Origin: Oscillospiraceae bacterium
GTDB taxonomy: Bacteria > Bacillota > Clostridia > Oscillospirales > Ruminococcaceae
Reading direction: 5' to 3'
DNA: 64,000 bases
Assembly: GCA_017847875.1 (NCBI GenBank)
Contig: JAGASN010000034.1
Location: 1-64,000, forward strand
Numbering within the stretch: position 1 is the stretch's first letter; every line of letters starts with the position of its first letter. Shown here piece by piece: positions 32,387-40,952 of the stretch. The translations under genes were made by a program, and so were the position numbers. The notes beneath the pieces are model-generated. The model searched no databases and was not told the origin of the DNA. It saw only the letters and a list, made by a program, of their open reading frames with translations.

Positions 32387-33987
32387 TCATAATCATAACA
32401 GTTCAGCTCGATGATAGAATATTCAAGGTCAAGCTGATATTCTTCAACTTCCTCTTCAATTTCCTCAACGATTTCGGCAAGTTCTTCCGCTTCTTCTTCT
32501 TCCGCACGTTTTGCTTTAATTGCATAAACGGCGCCGAGAATCTGGATTGCAACAAGGGGAGTCATGGCGACCATTGCAACAACGCCGAAACCGTCCATAA
32601 GAACGTTTCCGCCAATGGCGGTGCAGGCGCCGGTTGCAAAAGGAAGAAGGAAAGTTGCGGTCATCGGGCCGGAAGCAACGCCGCCGGAATCGAAGGCGAT
32701 TGCGGTAAATACTTTTGGAACAAAGAAAAGAAGACCGAGAGCTATTGCATAGCCGGGAATGAGAAGATACCAGATGGAAATTCCGGTGATAACGCGGAGC
32801 ATTGCCATTCCGACGGAAATGCTCATTCCGATCATAAGGGCGGTCATCATCATTTTTCTTGTAATCGCGCCGTTTGTAACGTCCTCAACCTGAACAGTCA
32901 GAACGTAAACCGCGGGTTCCGCCATAAGGATAAAGAAGCCGACGAGCATTCCTATGGGAATTATTATCCAGTTATAAGGAAGAACCGCAAGGGTTCCGCC
33001 CATATAGCTTCCCGCAGGCATAAAACCTACGTTTGCGGCGGTGAGGAAAATTACAAGACCAATATAAGTATATAACACACCGATAAGGGTTTTTGCAAGG
33101 GAAATTTTCGGGAGCTTAAGATAAACTATCTGGAAGAAAATATAGACAGCGATTATCGGCGAAAGGGCAAGGGCAACTTCCTCGAAGAAAGTCGGGAAGG
33201 CCTTGAGATAGACCATGAAAACGTCGCCGATAGTTTCAATTTCAGGAATAACGGTCGGGTCATAGGAAGCGTCGCCTTTTGCAAGCATTCCCATTATGGC
33301 AACCGCTATGATAGGACCGACGGAACAAAGACCGACGAAACCGAAGCTGTCGGTTTCGCTGTCGGCGCCTTTTTTAACCGAAGCAATTCCGACGCCGAGG
33401 GCAAGAATGAAAGGAACGGTTATCGGGCCGGTGGTAACGCCGCCGGAATCGAAGGAAACCGCAAGATATTCGGGTTTTGTAAAATATGCAAGAGCAAAAA
33501 CGGCAAGATAGAGAACGAAAAACAGTTTTGAAAGATCAAAACCGAAAATAACTCTTATTACCGCAATGGTCAGGAAAATTGCAACGCCGATGGCCACCAT
33601 ATAAATAAGGGTCTGGCCGACGGAAACATCCATATTGAAAAGACTGAACATGGTCTGTTCGGGCATCTGCTTTCCGAGGACCTGGAGGTCAGGTTCGGCA
33701 ATTGTTACAAGAAAACCAAGAAGAAAAGCGGTTATAAGAAATATTTTGAGACTTTTAAGTTCAACAAGTTTGCTTCCGATCTGGTTTCCGATGGGGGTCA
33801 TTCCGACTTCGGAACCAAGCTGGAAAAGGGTCATTCCTACTATTAACAAAAACGTTCCCGATAAAAAAAGCGCCAAAACGCCGAAAGGCATTGGTGCTAT
33901 TGTCAGATGGAGCATAAAAACAACGCCGGCAACCGGAAGAACGGCAACAGCGGTTTCTTTAAATTTTGAAAAGAGTTCTTTATTCAA
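32383..33987 (-). CDS. DUF1538 family integral membrane protein (duplicated)
   Basis: This 534-residue protein has about 12-14 helices in two homologous halves, each with a repeat of the type FDSGGVTTGPITVPFILALG (about 195-214) and FDSGGVASGPMTATFLLPFA (about 440-459). The glycine-rich repeats resemble re-entrant loops of transporters. The last ~45 residues are an acidic cytosolic tail (EEEEAEELAEIVEEIEEEVEE, split), a possible docking site for the PII-like partners. TTG at 33987 is used as start because the promoter -10 box (34040-34045) makes the ATG at 34038 too early. DUF1538 proteins are predicted transporters of unknown substrate. Confidence 0.82.
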   Translation of the reverse strand: MNKELFSKFKETAVAVLPVAGVVFMLHLTIAPMPFGVLALFLSGTFLLIVGMTLFQLGSEVGMTPIGNQIGSKLVELKSLKIFLITAFLLGFLVTIAEPDLQVLGKQMPEQTMFSLFNMDVSVGQTLIYMVAIGVAIFLTIAVIRVIFGFDLSKLFFVLYLAVFALAYFTKPEYLAVSFDSGGVTTGPITVPFILALGVGIASVKKGADSETDSFGFVGLCSVGPIIAVAIMGMLAKGDASYDPTVIPEIETIGDVFMVYLKAFPTFFEEVALALSPIIAVYIFFQIVYLKLPKISLAKTLIGVLYTYIGLVIFLTAANVGFMPAGSYMGGTLAVLPYNWIIIPIGMLVGFFILMAEPAVYVLTVQVEDVTNGAITRKMMMTALMIGMSISVGMAMLRVITGISIWYLLIPGYAIALGLLFFVPKVFTAIAFDSGGVASGPMTATFLLPFATGACTAIGGNVLMDGFGVVAMVAMTPLVAIQILGAVYAIKAKRAEEEEAEELAEIVEEIEEEVEEYQLDLEYSIIELNCYDYE

Positions 33988-34039
33988 GGAGGGTTCCCCG
34001 CCCTTCTGTTTGGATTCGCAATTAGTTTTGTATAACATT

Positions 34040-34069
34040 ATTGTAACTTATGTGATGAGTTTGTGTCAA
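34040..34069 (-). promoter_or_regulatory. Promoter of the DUF1538/PII-like operon
   Basis: On the minus strand TTGACA (34064-34069), 18-bp spacer and TACAAT (34040-34045) give a transcript start near 34033. Confidence 0.65.
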
Positions 34070-34149
34070 CTCGGAATGTTATATGAAATTATTAACACAA
34101 AAAAGGCTATAATTCACAAAAACAGTTCTTAAAATTAACAATTCTTGTG

Positions 34150-34178
34150 TTGACTTAGAACAAAAGGATTGTTATTAT
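34150..34178 (+). promoter_or_regulatory. Promoter of the YgeW-like gene
   Basis: TTGACT (34150-34155), 17-bp spacer and TATTAT (34173-34178) lie 41 bp before ATG 34220. Confidence 0.65.
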
Positions 34179-34219
34179 AATAAAAGTGGCTTAATAACAG
34201 ACTCTTTGGAGGATATATT

Positions 34220-35395
34220 ATGGATTTTTGTGACGCAATGGAAAAGCTTCCCGAAAAAGAAAACAACGGGCTTTTCGGAAAAAATCTTCTCAGAACAAAA
34301 GATATGAGTGATGAAGATATCAAGGCAATTGCCGCCGGAGCCTGCGCTCTTAAAGCAATGAGAGATAACAACGTTTCTCCGAAAATTTTTGATTCGGGAA
34401 TAGCGGTTTCCATGTTCAGCAAAAAAGATAACGGAATGGAACTTGCCTTTGCTTCCGGCTGTGACCTTCTCGGTCTTACCATTATCGATATGGACAGAAA
34501 GCTTGGCAACAGCAACATTAACGAAACCGCCGGAATGGCTTCTTATATGGCTGACGCTCTTGGAATCTGCGAAAGCGATTTTATTGAAAAAAGTTCCAGA
34601 TATATCAAAAGAATTGCGGATTCTGTTGAGGAAGCACAGAAAAGCGGCGTTATCGCTCAAAAACCCTGCGTAATAAACCTCGGAAGCGATGAGGACAGCC
34701 CCGTTCAGACCATTGCGGATCTTCAGTATATGGCGGAGCGTTTCGGCGGAATTGAAAATCTTAAAGGCAAAAAAATTGCAATAACCTGGGCATATTCTCC
34801 CAACGGGACCCGTTCTCTTGCGGTTCCCCAGGGAATTCTTTCCCTTGTGACCCGTTTTGGAATGGACGTTGTTCTTGCTTCTCCGGAAGGAATGGATCTT
34901 ATGCCCGGAACTTATGAAGAGGCAGAAAAAAATTCCGAAATTTCCGGAGGAAAATTCACCAGAACCGATTCCATGGAAGAAGCTTTTGCCGATGTGGAAA
35001 TCGTTGTTCCGATAAACTGGGCGCCCTTCACTTTCCTTGAAAAACGCACCGAACTTTCCGCGGCAAACCTCGGAACATATATCGATCTTCTTGAGCACGA
35101 ACTTCGTGAAAACAACAAGGAATTCATCAATTGGGAAGTAACCGAAGAACTTATGGAAAAAACAAAGGACGGAAAAGCCCTTCTGCTCCACGATATTCCC
35201 GCTGATGTAACCGATATCACCTGTATCCGCGGCGAAATGACCGCACAGGTTTATAACGCAAACCTCGAAAATCTTCTTAAAGAAGCGGGAATCCGCCCCT
35301 ATGTTATTGCCGCAATGATAATTCTTGCAAAATCCGAAGACCCGAAGGCGGCTTTTGAAACCATTGCAAAAAGAGCCACCAAAAGATATTTCTGA
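34220..35395 (+). CDS. YgeW-like knotted carbamoyltransferase homologue lacking carbamoyl-phosphate motifs
   Basis: This 391-residue protein aligns with YgeW-type knotted carbamoyltransferases through its length, most clearly at ITWAYSPNGTRSLAVPQGI (about 190-208) and the following TRFGMDVVLASPEGMDL. The STRTR carbamoyl-phosphate loop expected after FDSGIAVSMF is replaced by SKKDNGMEL (about 74-82), and the HCLP motif reads HDIPAD (about 324-329). If the alignment holds, it cannot bind carbamoyl phosphate in the usual way. It may have a different reaction or a regulatory role. No carbamate kinase or purine-degradation gene is adjacent. GGAGG precedes the ATG. Confidence 0.78.
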   Translation: MDFCDAMEKLPEKENNGLFGKNLLRTKDMSDEDIKAIAAGACALKAMRDNNVSPKIFDSGIAVSMFSKKDNGMELAFASGCDLLGLTIIDMDRKLGNSNINETAGMASYMADALGICESDFIEKSSRYIKRIADSVEEAQKSGVIAQKPCVINLGSDEDSPVQTIADLQYMAERFGGIENLKGKKIAITWAYSPNGTRSLAVPQGILSLVTRFGMDVVLASPEGMDLMPGTYEEAEKNSEISGGKFTRTDSMEEAFADVEIVVPINWAPFTFLEKRTELSAANLGTYIDLLEHELRENNKEFINWEVTEELMEKTKDGKALLLHDIPADVTDITCIRGEMTAQVYNANLENLLKEAGIRPYVIAAMIILAKSEDPKAAFETIAKRATKRYF

Positions 35396-35444
35396 TTTTT
35401 CAGGCATATATTTTATAAAAAAACGAAAGAAGAAATTTTATTAA

Positions 35445-36338
35445 ATGAAAAAAACTCTTGTAATTCTTGCTGCGGGAATCGGAAACAGATACGGCGGACC
35501 GAAACAAATTACTCCTGTTGGTCCCTGCGGCGAAAAAATCATAGATTTCTCTATGTATGATGCTTACAAAGCAGGTTTTGAAAAAATTGTTTTTATAATC
35601 CGCAAAAGTTTTGAAGCGGATTTTCGCGAAGCGGTTGGAAACAAAATTTCAAAATTTATGGAAGTTGATTATGTTTTCCAGGAAATAGATCCGGAATATG
35701 CAAAAAAAGGAAGGAACAAACCTTTTGGAACCGCGGAGGCAATTGCCATTTGCCGTGAACATGTTGACGGACCTTTTGCGGTAATCAACGCGGACGATTA
35801 TTACGGAACCCATTGCTATAAACTTATCGGAAACCTTCTTGATGAAATGAAGGGTGAAGGCAATTATGTTATGATGGGTTACAGAATTGAAAACACCGTT
35901 ACCGATAAAGGCCATGTTGCCAGAGGCGTTTGCAAAACCGAAAACGGAATGCTTGTTGAAATAAACGAGCGCACCCATATTGAAAAACGCGGCGAATGTG
36001 CCGAATATACCGAAGACGGCGAAAACTGGGTTCCGCTTCCTGCGGGAACTCCGGTTTCCATGAACTTCTGGGGATTCACTCCGGATATCTTTGACCATCT
36101 TGATAAAGCAATGGCGGAATTCAAATCCGGCGAACTTCCCGAAAATCCGCTCAAGGCGGAATGTTATCTTCCGAATGTTGTGGGCGAACTTCTTAAAGAA
36201 GGCAAGGCCACCGTTAAGGTTCAGGAATGTCCGGATAAATGGTTCGGCGTAACATATAAAGAGGATACTCCGGAGCTTATGGAAGCGCTTAAAAAACTCA
36301 CCGAAGCAGGGAAATATCCTTCACCGATCTGGGGATAA
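35445..36338 (+). CDS. NTP-transferase family sugar-phosphate nucleotidyltransferase
   Basis: This 297-residue protein starts with the nucleotidyltransferase signature LAAGIGNRYGGPKQ (about 7-20). INADDYYG (about 114-121) supplies the metal-binding Asp pair. The family couples sugar 1-phosphates to NTPs. The actual sugar is unknown, and no sugar-nucleotide genes are nearby. It is 49 bp after the YgeW-like gene with no terminator between, so the two may share a transcript. A terminator follows at once. Confidence 0.8.
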   Translation: MKKTLVILAAGIGNRYGGPKQITPVGPCGEKIIDFSMYDAYKAGFEKIVFIIRKSFEADFREAVGNKISKFMEVDYVFQEIDPEYAKKGRNKPFGTAEAIAICREHVDGPFAVINADDYYGTHCYKLIGNLLDEMKGEGNYVMMGYRIENTVTDKGHVARGVCKTENGMLVEINERTHIEKRGECAEYTEDGENWVPLPAGTPVSMNFWGFTPDIFDHLDKAMAEFKSGELPENPLKAECYLPNVVGELLKEGKATVKVQECPDKWFGVTYKEDTPELMEALKKLTEAGKYPSPIWG

Positions 36339-36350
36339 AAAACAAAACAA

Positions 36351-36378
36351 AAACCTGTGTGTTGCTGCACACAGGTTT
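36351..36378. terminator. Bidirectional terminator
   Basis: An AAACCTGTGTG/CACACAGGTTT stem lies between two convergent genes. Confidence 0.85.
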
Positions 36379-36380
36379 TT

Positions 36381-36863
36381 TTATGCTTCAAATTCAATTT
36401 TAAAATTGTTTTCGCAGTTGTTTTTGTGCCCAAGATCTTTTTCGGTAACGGTTCCGCCCATTTTTTCATAAAAAGCAAGGGCGTTTTTGTTTTCCGGATG
36501 ACAGCCGAGATAAAATTTTTTGATTTTATTTTTTCTGCAATGCTCACGGATATGATCAAAAGTTTTTTTACCGATTCCTTTTCTGCGGAATTCCGAAAGA
36601 AGATAGAGCGACTGAACGTAAAGCGGGTTTTTATGACGGAGAATGAGATATCCGGCTTTTTCGTCGTTTGCGGTGATGAAATAAACTAAAAAATCTTTCG
36701 AATTAATCCATGCAAGATTTCGGGAATCGTGAAATTCAAAATCAAATTCATCGATTATTTTATCAGGATAGATTCCGCGATAGGTAGTTTCCCAGACTTT
36801 TTTGCGGAATTCGGAAAGAAGATGTGCTTCTTCAGGTTTTACCGGAACAAAAGAAATTTCCAT
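36381..36863 (-). CDS. GNAT family N-acetyltransferase
   Basis: This 160-residue acetyltransferase has the acetyl-CoA binding motif V-QSLYLLSEFRRKGIGKKTF (about 86-105; R/Q-x-x-G-x-G/A form is RRKGIG) and the C-terminal ENKNALAFYEKMGG segment. The substrate is unknown. ATG 36863 has AAGGAG 8 nt upstream; the ATG at 36869 is too close. It is the third gene of the SOS-box operon, 2 bp after the DUF4130 gene, so it may be expressed with the DNA-repair pair. Confidence 0.85.
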   Translation of the reverse strand: MEISFVPVKPEEAHLLSEFRKKVWETTYRGIYPDKIIDEFDFEFHDSRNLAWINSKDFLVYFITANDEKAGYLILRHKNPLYVQSLYLLSEFRRKGIGKKTFDHIREHCRKNKIKKFYLGCHPENKNALAFYEKMGGTVTEKDLGHKNNCENNFKIEFEA

Positions 36864-36865
36864 GC

Positions 36866-37714
36866 TCATTCTCCTTCGAGAAGTTTTCGGTCAAATTCTT
36901 TTTCAAGGGCTGCCGCAATTTCCTTCGCTGTTCCGAAGGAAAGTTTCGGAACAAATCCGTGCTCAAGTTCTTCCTGAACTTCGGGCAGATATTGCCAGAA
37001 ACGTTTTGGCATATGGTCTCTGCGGCAGGCTGGGTTATATCGGCTTGCAATGGCGATATGGCGGTAATAATTTTTCCAAAGATTACAGTAAAACCGGTCT
37101 TCACTGCAATCCGGAAGCTCAAGATTTTCAACGGGAATAATAGCGGTGCGCTCGGGAGTATGGATAAGCGCGGCGCCGTGCTCGGAATCAAAAATCATGA
37201 AATGCTCGTTCTTTATCCTTGCGCAAAAAAAGGACTTTATCAAAGGAAGAACAAAATGCTTCGGGTGGATAACGGCAACAAGCGCACCGTTTGAATCCGA
37301 AAAACGGGTGAACTGACGAAAACGTTCCGCCTCGTTGTTGACCGCAACACACATTTTATAAACCCGATTCACCGTTTCGTCGCCGATTTTGCTTCCGGTT
37401 GCTTTTCCTTCGGAAAAAGCTTTGTGGATAAAAAGCAAAATTGCTTTCTCCTTTCCTTTTTCGTCAAAAAGAAAAGCCCTTTTTACCATGTTGAGCACCG
37501 TTCCGCCAAGCTTTTTGGCGATTCCGATTTCAACACGCTTCGCGTGCTCAGAATTGGTTTCAACGTAGTGGATTTTGAGCAGGGAAGGTTCCATATCGTC
37601 AAAAACAACAATATCAGCCGGAATTGTTTTCATGGAAAAGGAATCAAAAACCGCAGAAAGGAAACCTTCAAAGCTTCCGTCATAAGCGAAAATCAAAATT
37701 CCCCGGTCAGACAT
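36866..37714 (-). CDS. DUF4130 / TIGR03915-type putative DNA metabolism protein
   Basis: This 282-residue protein has the family N-terminus (ILIFAYDGSFEGFLSAVFDSF) and the central FSDSNGALVAVIHPKHFVLPL region. The C-terminal half (DMPKRFWQYLPE-like segment) is conserved in the family, which is nearly always paired with the radical SAM protein encoded just upstream; distant uracil-DNA-glycosylase similarity has been proposed for it. It overlaps that gene by 22 bp. The biochemical function of the pair is unproven. Confidence 0.85.
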   Translation of the reverse strand: MSDRGILIFAYDGSFEGFLSAVFDSFSMKTIPADIVVFDDMEPSLLKIHYVETNSEHAKRVEIGIAKKLGGTVLNMVKRAFLFDEKGKEKAILLFIHKAFSEGKATGSKIGDETVNRVYKMCVAVNNEAERFRQFTRFSDSNGALVAVIHPKHFVLPLIKSFFCARIKNEHFMIFDSEHGAALIHTPERTAIIPVENLELPDCSEDRFYCNLWKNYYRHIAIASRYNPACRRDHMPKRFWQYLPEVQEELEHGFVPKLSFGTAKEIAAALEKEFDRKLLEGE

Positions 37715-38997
37715 TGTAATGAAGCCTCCTTAATGAGCATGGGTTCAAAAAGCGAAAGCTGTTCCATTCCGTAATCGACGAAACCGCCCATTTTGTTGGG
37801 CGATGTTATTGCCCAAAGCATGCTTTCGGTTGTTTCCGGAAGCCTTTGCAATGTCTTTCCGCCGCAGGTTATAAAAAACTTTGCCCTTTTGAGCACGATT
37901 CCGAGCATTTTCAGCGAATCGAAATCCAGTTTTTGATTTCTGCGAGCACGGACTATTCTTTTTGCGCCCTTAACACCGATTCCGGGAACCCGCAGAAGCA
38001 TTTCGTAATCCGCCGTGTTTACTTCAACAGGAAAGTCGTCCAGGTGGTTCACTGCCCAGGAGCATTTTGGGTCAACTTCCGGATGAAGCATGGGCTTTTT
38101 CGGGTCAATTATCTCGCTTGCTTCAAAGCCATAGAAACGCAAAAGCCAATCTGCCTGATAAAGCCGGTGCTCACGGAGCAGAGGCGGTCTTGTATCGATG
38201 CTTGGCAAAAGCGCATCCTCCTGCAAAGGAACGTAAGCGGAATAATATACCCTCTTAAGCCCGTATTTTTTATATAAACTTTCCGTAAGATGAAGGATAT
38301 GATAATCCGTTTCGGGCGAAGCGCCGATTATCATCTGGGTGCTTTGTCCCGCCGGAACAAATTTCGGAGTATGGCGGTATTTTATTATATCCTCACAGTT
38401 TTCCTCAATTCCGGTTTTTATAAGTCCCATTGGTTCCAGAATATTATGTTTTGTTTTATCAGGAGCAAGGCTCACCAAAGATTTTTCCGAAGGAAGTTCA
38501 ATGTTGACACTAACTCTGTCCGCCAGAAGACCGAGCCTATGGGTAAGAACAGGATCTGCCCCGGGAATGGCTTTTGCGTGAATATATCCCGCAAAGCCAT
38601 ATTCTTCACGCAAAAGGCGGAGCGCTTCTATCATATGTTCCATGGTCCAATCCGGAGTTCCCACAACGGCGGAAGAAAGAAAAAGACCTTCGATATAATT
38701 TCTGCGGTAAAATTCAATGGTGAGTTCGGCAATTTCTCTTGGGGTAAAAGTTGCCCGCGGAAAATCGTTGCTTCTGCGGCTTATGCAATATTTGCAGTCA
38801 TAAACGCAGGCGTTGGACATCAGAATTTTTAAAAGACTTACGCATCTTCCGTCCGCAGTAAAAGAATGGCAGCAGCCGGAAGGAAGGGCGGCGCCGATTG
38901 TTCCTTCGCTGCTTTTTCTTCCGCTTCCGCTTGAAGAACAGGAAGCGTCATATTTTGCGGCTTCCGCCAGAATTGAAAGTTTTTCATACATATCCAT
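37693..38997 (-). CDS. Putative DNA modification/repair radical SAM protein (TIGR03916 type)
   Basis: This 434-residue protein binds a [4Fe-4S] cluster through Cys64-x3-Cys68-x2-Cys71 (CVYDCKYC), the radical SAM motif. The C-terminal part carries a helix-hairpin-helix DNA-binding motif (LLRVPGIGVKGAKRIVRAR, about 340-358). The combination suggests radical chemistry on DNA. It is the first gene of the operon with DUF4130 and GNAT, behind a LexA-type box at 39016-39029. ATG 38997 has AGGAG 9 nt upstream. Confidence 0.88.
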   Translation of the reverse strand: MDMYEKLSILAEAAKYDASCSSSGSGRKSSEGTIGAALPSGCCHSFTADGRCVSLLKILMSNACVYDCKYCISRRSNDFPRATFTPREIAELTIEFYRRNYIEGLFLSSAVVGTPDWTMEHMIEALRLLREEYGFAGYIHAKAIPGADPVLTHRLGLLADRVSVNIELPSEKSLVSLAPDKTKHNILEPMGLIKTGIEENCEDIIKYRHTPKFVPAGQSTQMIIGASPETDYHILHLTESLYKKYGLKRVYYSAYVPLQEDALLPSIDTRPPLLREHRLYQADWLLRFYGFEASEIIDPKKPMLHPEVDPKCSWAVNHLDDFPVEVNTADYEMLLRVPGIGVKGAKRIVRARRNQKLDFDSLKMLGIVLKRAKFFITCGGKTLQRLPETTESMLWAITSPNKMGGFVDYGMEQLSLFEPMLIKEASLQCLTGEF

Positions 38998-39015
38998 AAG
39001 AGAAATCTCCTAAAA

Positions 39016-39029
39016 CGAACAAATGTTCT
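39016..39029 (-). promoter_or_regulatory. LexA/DinR SOS box
   Basis: CGAACAAATGTTCT differs at one position from the Gram-positive SOS consensus CGAAC-N4-GTTCG. It lies 19 bp upstream of the radical SAM start codon, where LexA would block transcription. Family knowledge and inference: the operon is probably induced by DNA damage. Confidence 0.65.
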
Positions 39030-39167
39030 TTTGTATATCTATATTTTATTACATATAAAAAGCGCTGTCAAGGACAAAAATATACCAACGGCTTGTTAAA
39101 ACAAAAAGAATCTGTTATTATGATTTCATATTGACGAAAGGGGGATTTTTTTCTGAAAAACAGGGCT

Positions 39168-40037
39168 TTGTTTTCGCTTGTTTCTTCAATGGTGATTTTC
39201 GGCACCATCGGTATTTTGAGAAGATATATTCCTCTTTCCTCTGGAATAATTGCTTTTTCGAGGGGACTCATAGGATTTGTTTTTCTTTCGGGATTGCTTT
39301 TTGTTTTGAAAAAACCGTTTTCATTTAAAAAGGTTGGCAAAAAGGCAGTTTTGCTTTCTGTTTCCGGTGCACTTATGGGTTTCAACTGGATTTTACTTTT
39401 TGAAGCCTATAATTACACAAGCGTTGCAACGGCAACTCTTTGCTATTATATGGCGCCGGTTTTTGTAATTCTGGCTTCGCCTTTTGTTTTCGGCGAAAAA
39501 ATCGGGACAAAAAAACTTCTGTGCGTTTTCGGCGCCGTTTTGGGAATGGTTTTTGTTTCCGGAATTTTTGAAAGCGGTTTCGGCGGAATTGGTGAACTGA
39601 AAGGAATTGTTTTTGGAATTTTTGCGGCGGTGCTTTATGCAAGCGTTGTGATAATGAACAAAAAGGTGCCGGAGATTAAGCCTTTTGACAAAACGCTTAT
39701 CCAGCTTGGAAGTTCCGCGGCAGTTCTTTTTCCTTATGTTATTGTGACGGAAGATTTTTCGGGAATTGAAATTGAACCGATAGCTTTGGTTTTGCTTCTT
39801 GTTGCAGGAATTGTACATACCGGAATTGCCTATGCGCTTTATTTTGGAAGCGTTGGGGAACTTCCGGCGCAGACGACGGCGATTTTCAGTTATATCGATC
39901 CGGTTACCGCAATTTTTCTTTCGGCGGTTTTTCTTGAAGAAAAACTCGGTTTTTTAGGTGCGGCGGGAGCTTTTTTGATCCTCGGAAGCGCATTTTTAAG
40001 TGAAACGGAAATAAAAATAAAGAAAAAACGCGTCTGA
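39168..40037 (+). CDS. EamA/DMT superfamily permease
   Basis: This 289-residue protein has ten membrane helices in two EamA repeats. Typical segments are SVSGALMGFNWILLFEAYNYTSV (split at about 66-88) and GELPAQTTAIFSYIDPVTAIF (about 238-258). The substrate is unknown; the family exports amino acids, metabolites or drugs. The listed start is TTG 39168. A CTG at 39153 has a better placed GGGGG site and would add five residues (MKNRA). A terminator shared with the convergent gene follows. Confidence 0.82.
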   Translation: MFSLVSSMVIFGTIGILRRYIPLSSGIIAFSRGLIGFVFLSGLLFVLKKPFSFKKVGKKAVLLSVSGALMGFNWILLFEAYNYTSVATATLCYYMAPVFVILASPFVFGEKIGTKKLLCVFGAVLGMVFVSGIFESGFGGIGELKGIVFGIFAAVLYASVVIMNKKVPEIKPFDKTLIQLGSSAAVLFPYVIVTEDFSGIEIEPIALVLLLVAGIVHTGIAYALYFGSVGELPAQTTAIFSYIDPVTAIFLSAVFLEEKLGFLGAAGAFLILGSAFLSETEIKIKKKRV

Positions 40038-40050
40038 AAAGACGCGTTTT
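40025..40050. terminator. Bidirectional terminator
   Basis: An AAAACGCGTC/GACGCGTTTT stem lies between convergent genes. Confidence 0.85.
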
Positions 40051-40054
40051 TTTG

Positions 40055-40897
40055 TCAGCCGAAATATTTTTTTATTCGTTCTTTTGTGGAATCGGAAAAA
40101 TAAAGAAGGCCGGTTTCCGGATCTTTTTCGGTGTCGTTTGTGATATGACCGGAAAGACTTTCGCCGGAAGAGCAAAGGACTTCGATAAGTTTTGAATATT
40201 TTTCCTTATCAAAAGCGGAAACATCGGTTTTTGTATAGTTGAAAATTGTTGAATAAACTCCGCTTTCCGGAAGGAACCGCCGAAGTCTTCGGTTAAGAAA
40301 AGCGGCAGTTATTCGGGAAACGGTGTCGCATCTTTCTGCTTCGGAAAATTTTGGATATTCAAAAACGTCGCAAATTTTCTTTCCGTTCATGTTCTGAATT
40401 CCGGAAAGAAGGTTTACATAAGAAGCTTCGCCGGAATAATAAAGATTTTCCGGAAGAATATAATCAAAGGTTCCGGCTTTTGAAATAATTTTTTCGGCGG
40501 ATTCGCTGTTCCAGATGAAATAGCCGGAAATTTCGATATCAAAATTTGTTTCAACCGTTCCGGCAAAAACTTCCGGTGAAACGGAAGAAAAAAGCGCTTC
40601 CGCCGAAAGAAAAACGCCGCCGTAATTTATGGCGGCATTTTTTGAAAAACTGAAAACAGGAATTCTTCCCGCTTTTGCATCAAAATTGATAAGGGTAAAA
40701 GGTCCAAAACCGTTTTTGTTTTCAAAAGCCAACAGAAAAACAGCATTTTCTTCCTCGAGAAAGACCGGTTTTTCCGGATTTTCGGTTAAAATTTCGGGAA
40801 CTTTATTCCCGGAAAAATTAAAAACAAAAAACGCGGCGGCGGAAAAACAAAAAACAAACCCCACGGAAAAAGCAAGCATAAAAATACGCAGTTTCAT
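40055..40897 (-). CDS. Divergent LytR-CpsA-Psr (LCP)-like protein
   Basis: This 280-residue protein has an N-terminal membrane anchor (about 7-28). The domain order follows LCP proteins: VFLLAFENKNGFGPFTLINFD (split at about 52-72), YGGVFLSAEALFSSV, FDIEISGYFIWNSE and IQNMNGKKICDVFEYPKF. However, the catalytic arginine motif normally reading IPRD is VFSFSKNAA, and the YxR(Y/F)R motif reads VFEYPKF. It may therefore be non-catalytic, a pyrophosphate-lipid binder or a wall-polymer accessory protein. The assignment is by pattern only. Confidence 0.55.
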   Translation of the reverse strand: MKLRIFMLAFSVGFVFCFSAAAFFVFNFSGNKVPEILTENPEKPVFLEEENAVFLLAFENKNGFGPFTLINFDAKAGRIPVFSFSKNAAINYGGVFLSAEALFSSVSPEVFAGTVETNFDIEISGYFIWNSESAEKIISKAGTFDYILPENLYYSGEASYVNLLSGIQNMNGKKICDVFEYPKFSEAERCDTVSRITAAFLNRRLRRFLPESGVYSTIFNYTKTDVSAFDKEKYSKLIEVLCSSGESLSGHITNDTEKDPETGLLYFSDSTKERIKKYFG

Positions 40898-40952
40898 AAT
40901 AAAAAAACGCCTCCGGGCTTATTTTGCCCCAAAAGCGCTTTCAAAATTCAGT

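Noticed and set aside
33988..34038. ATG start of the DUF1538 gene at 34038
   Set aside because: The consensus promoter places its transcript start about 5 nt downstream of this ATG, and no ribosome site precedes it.
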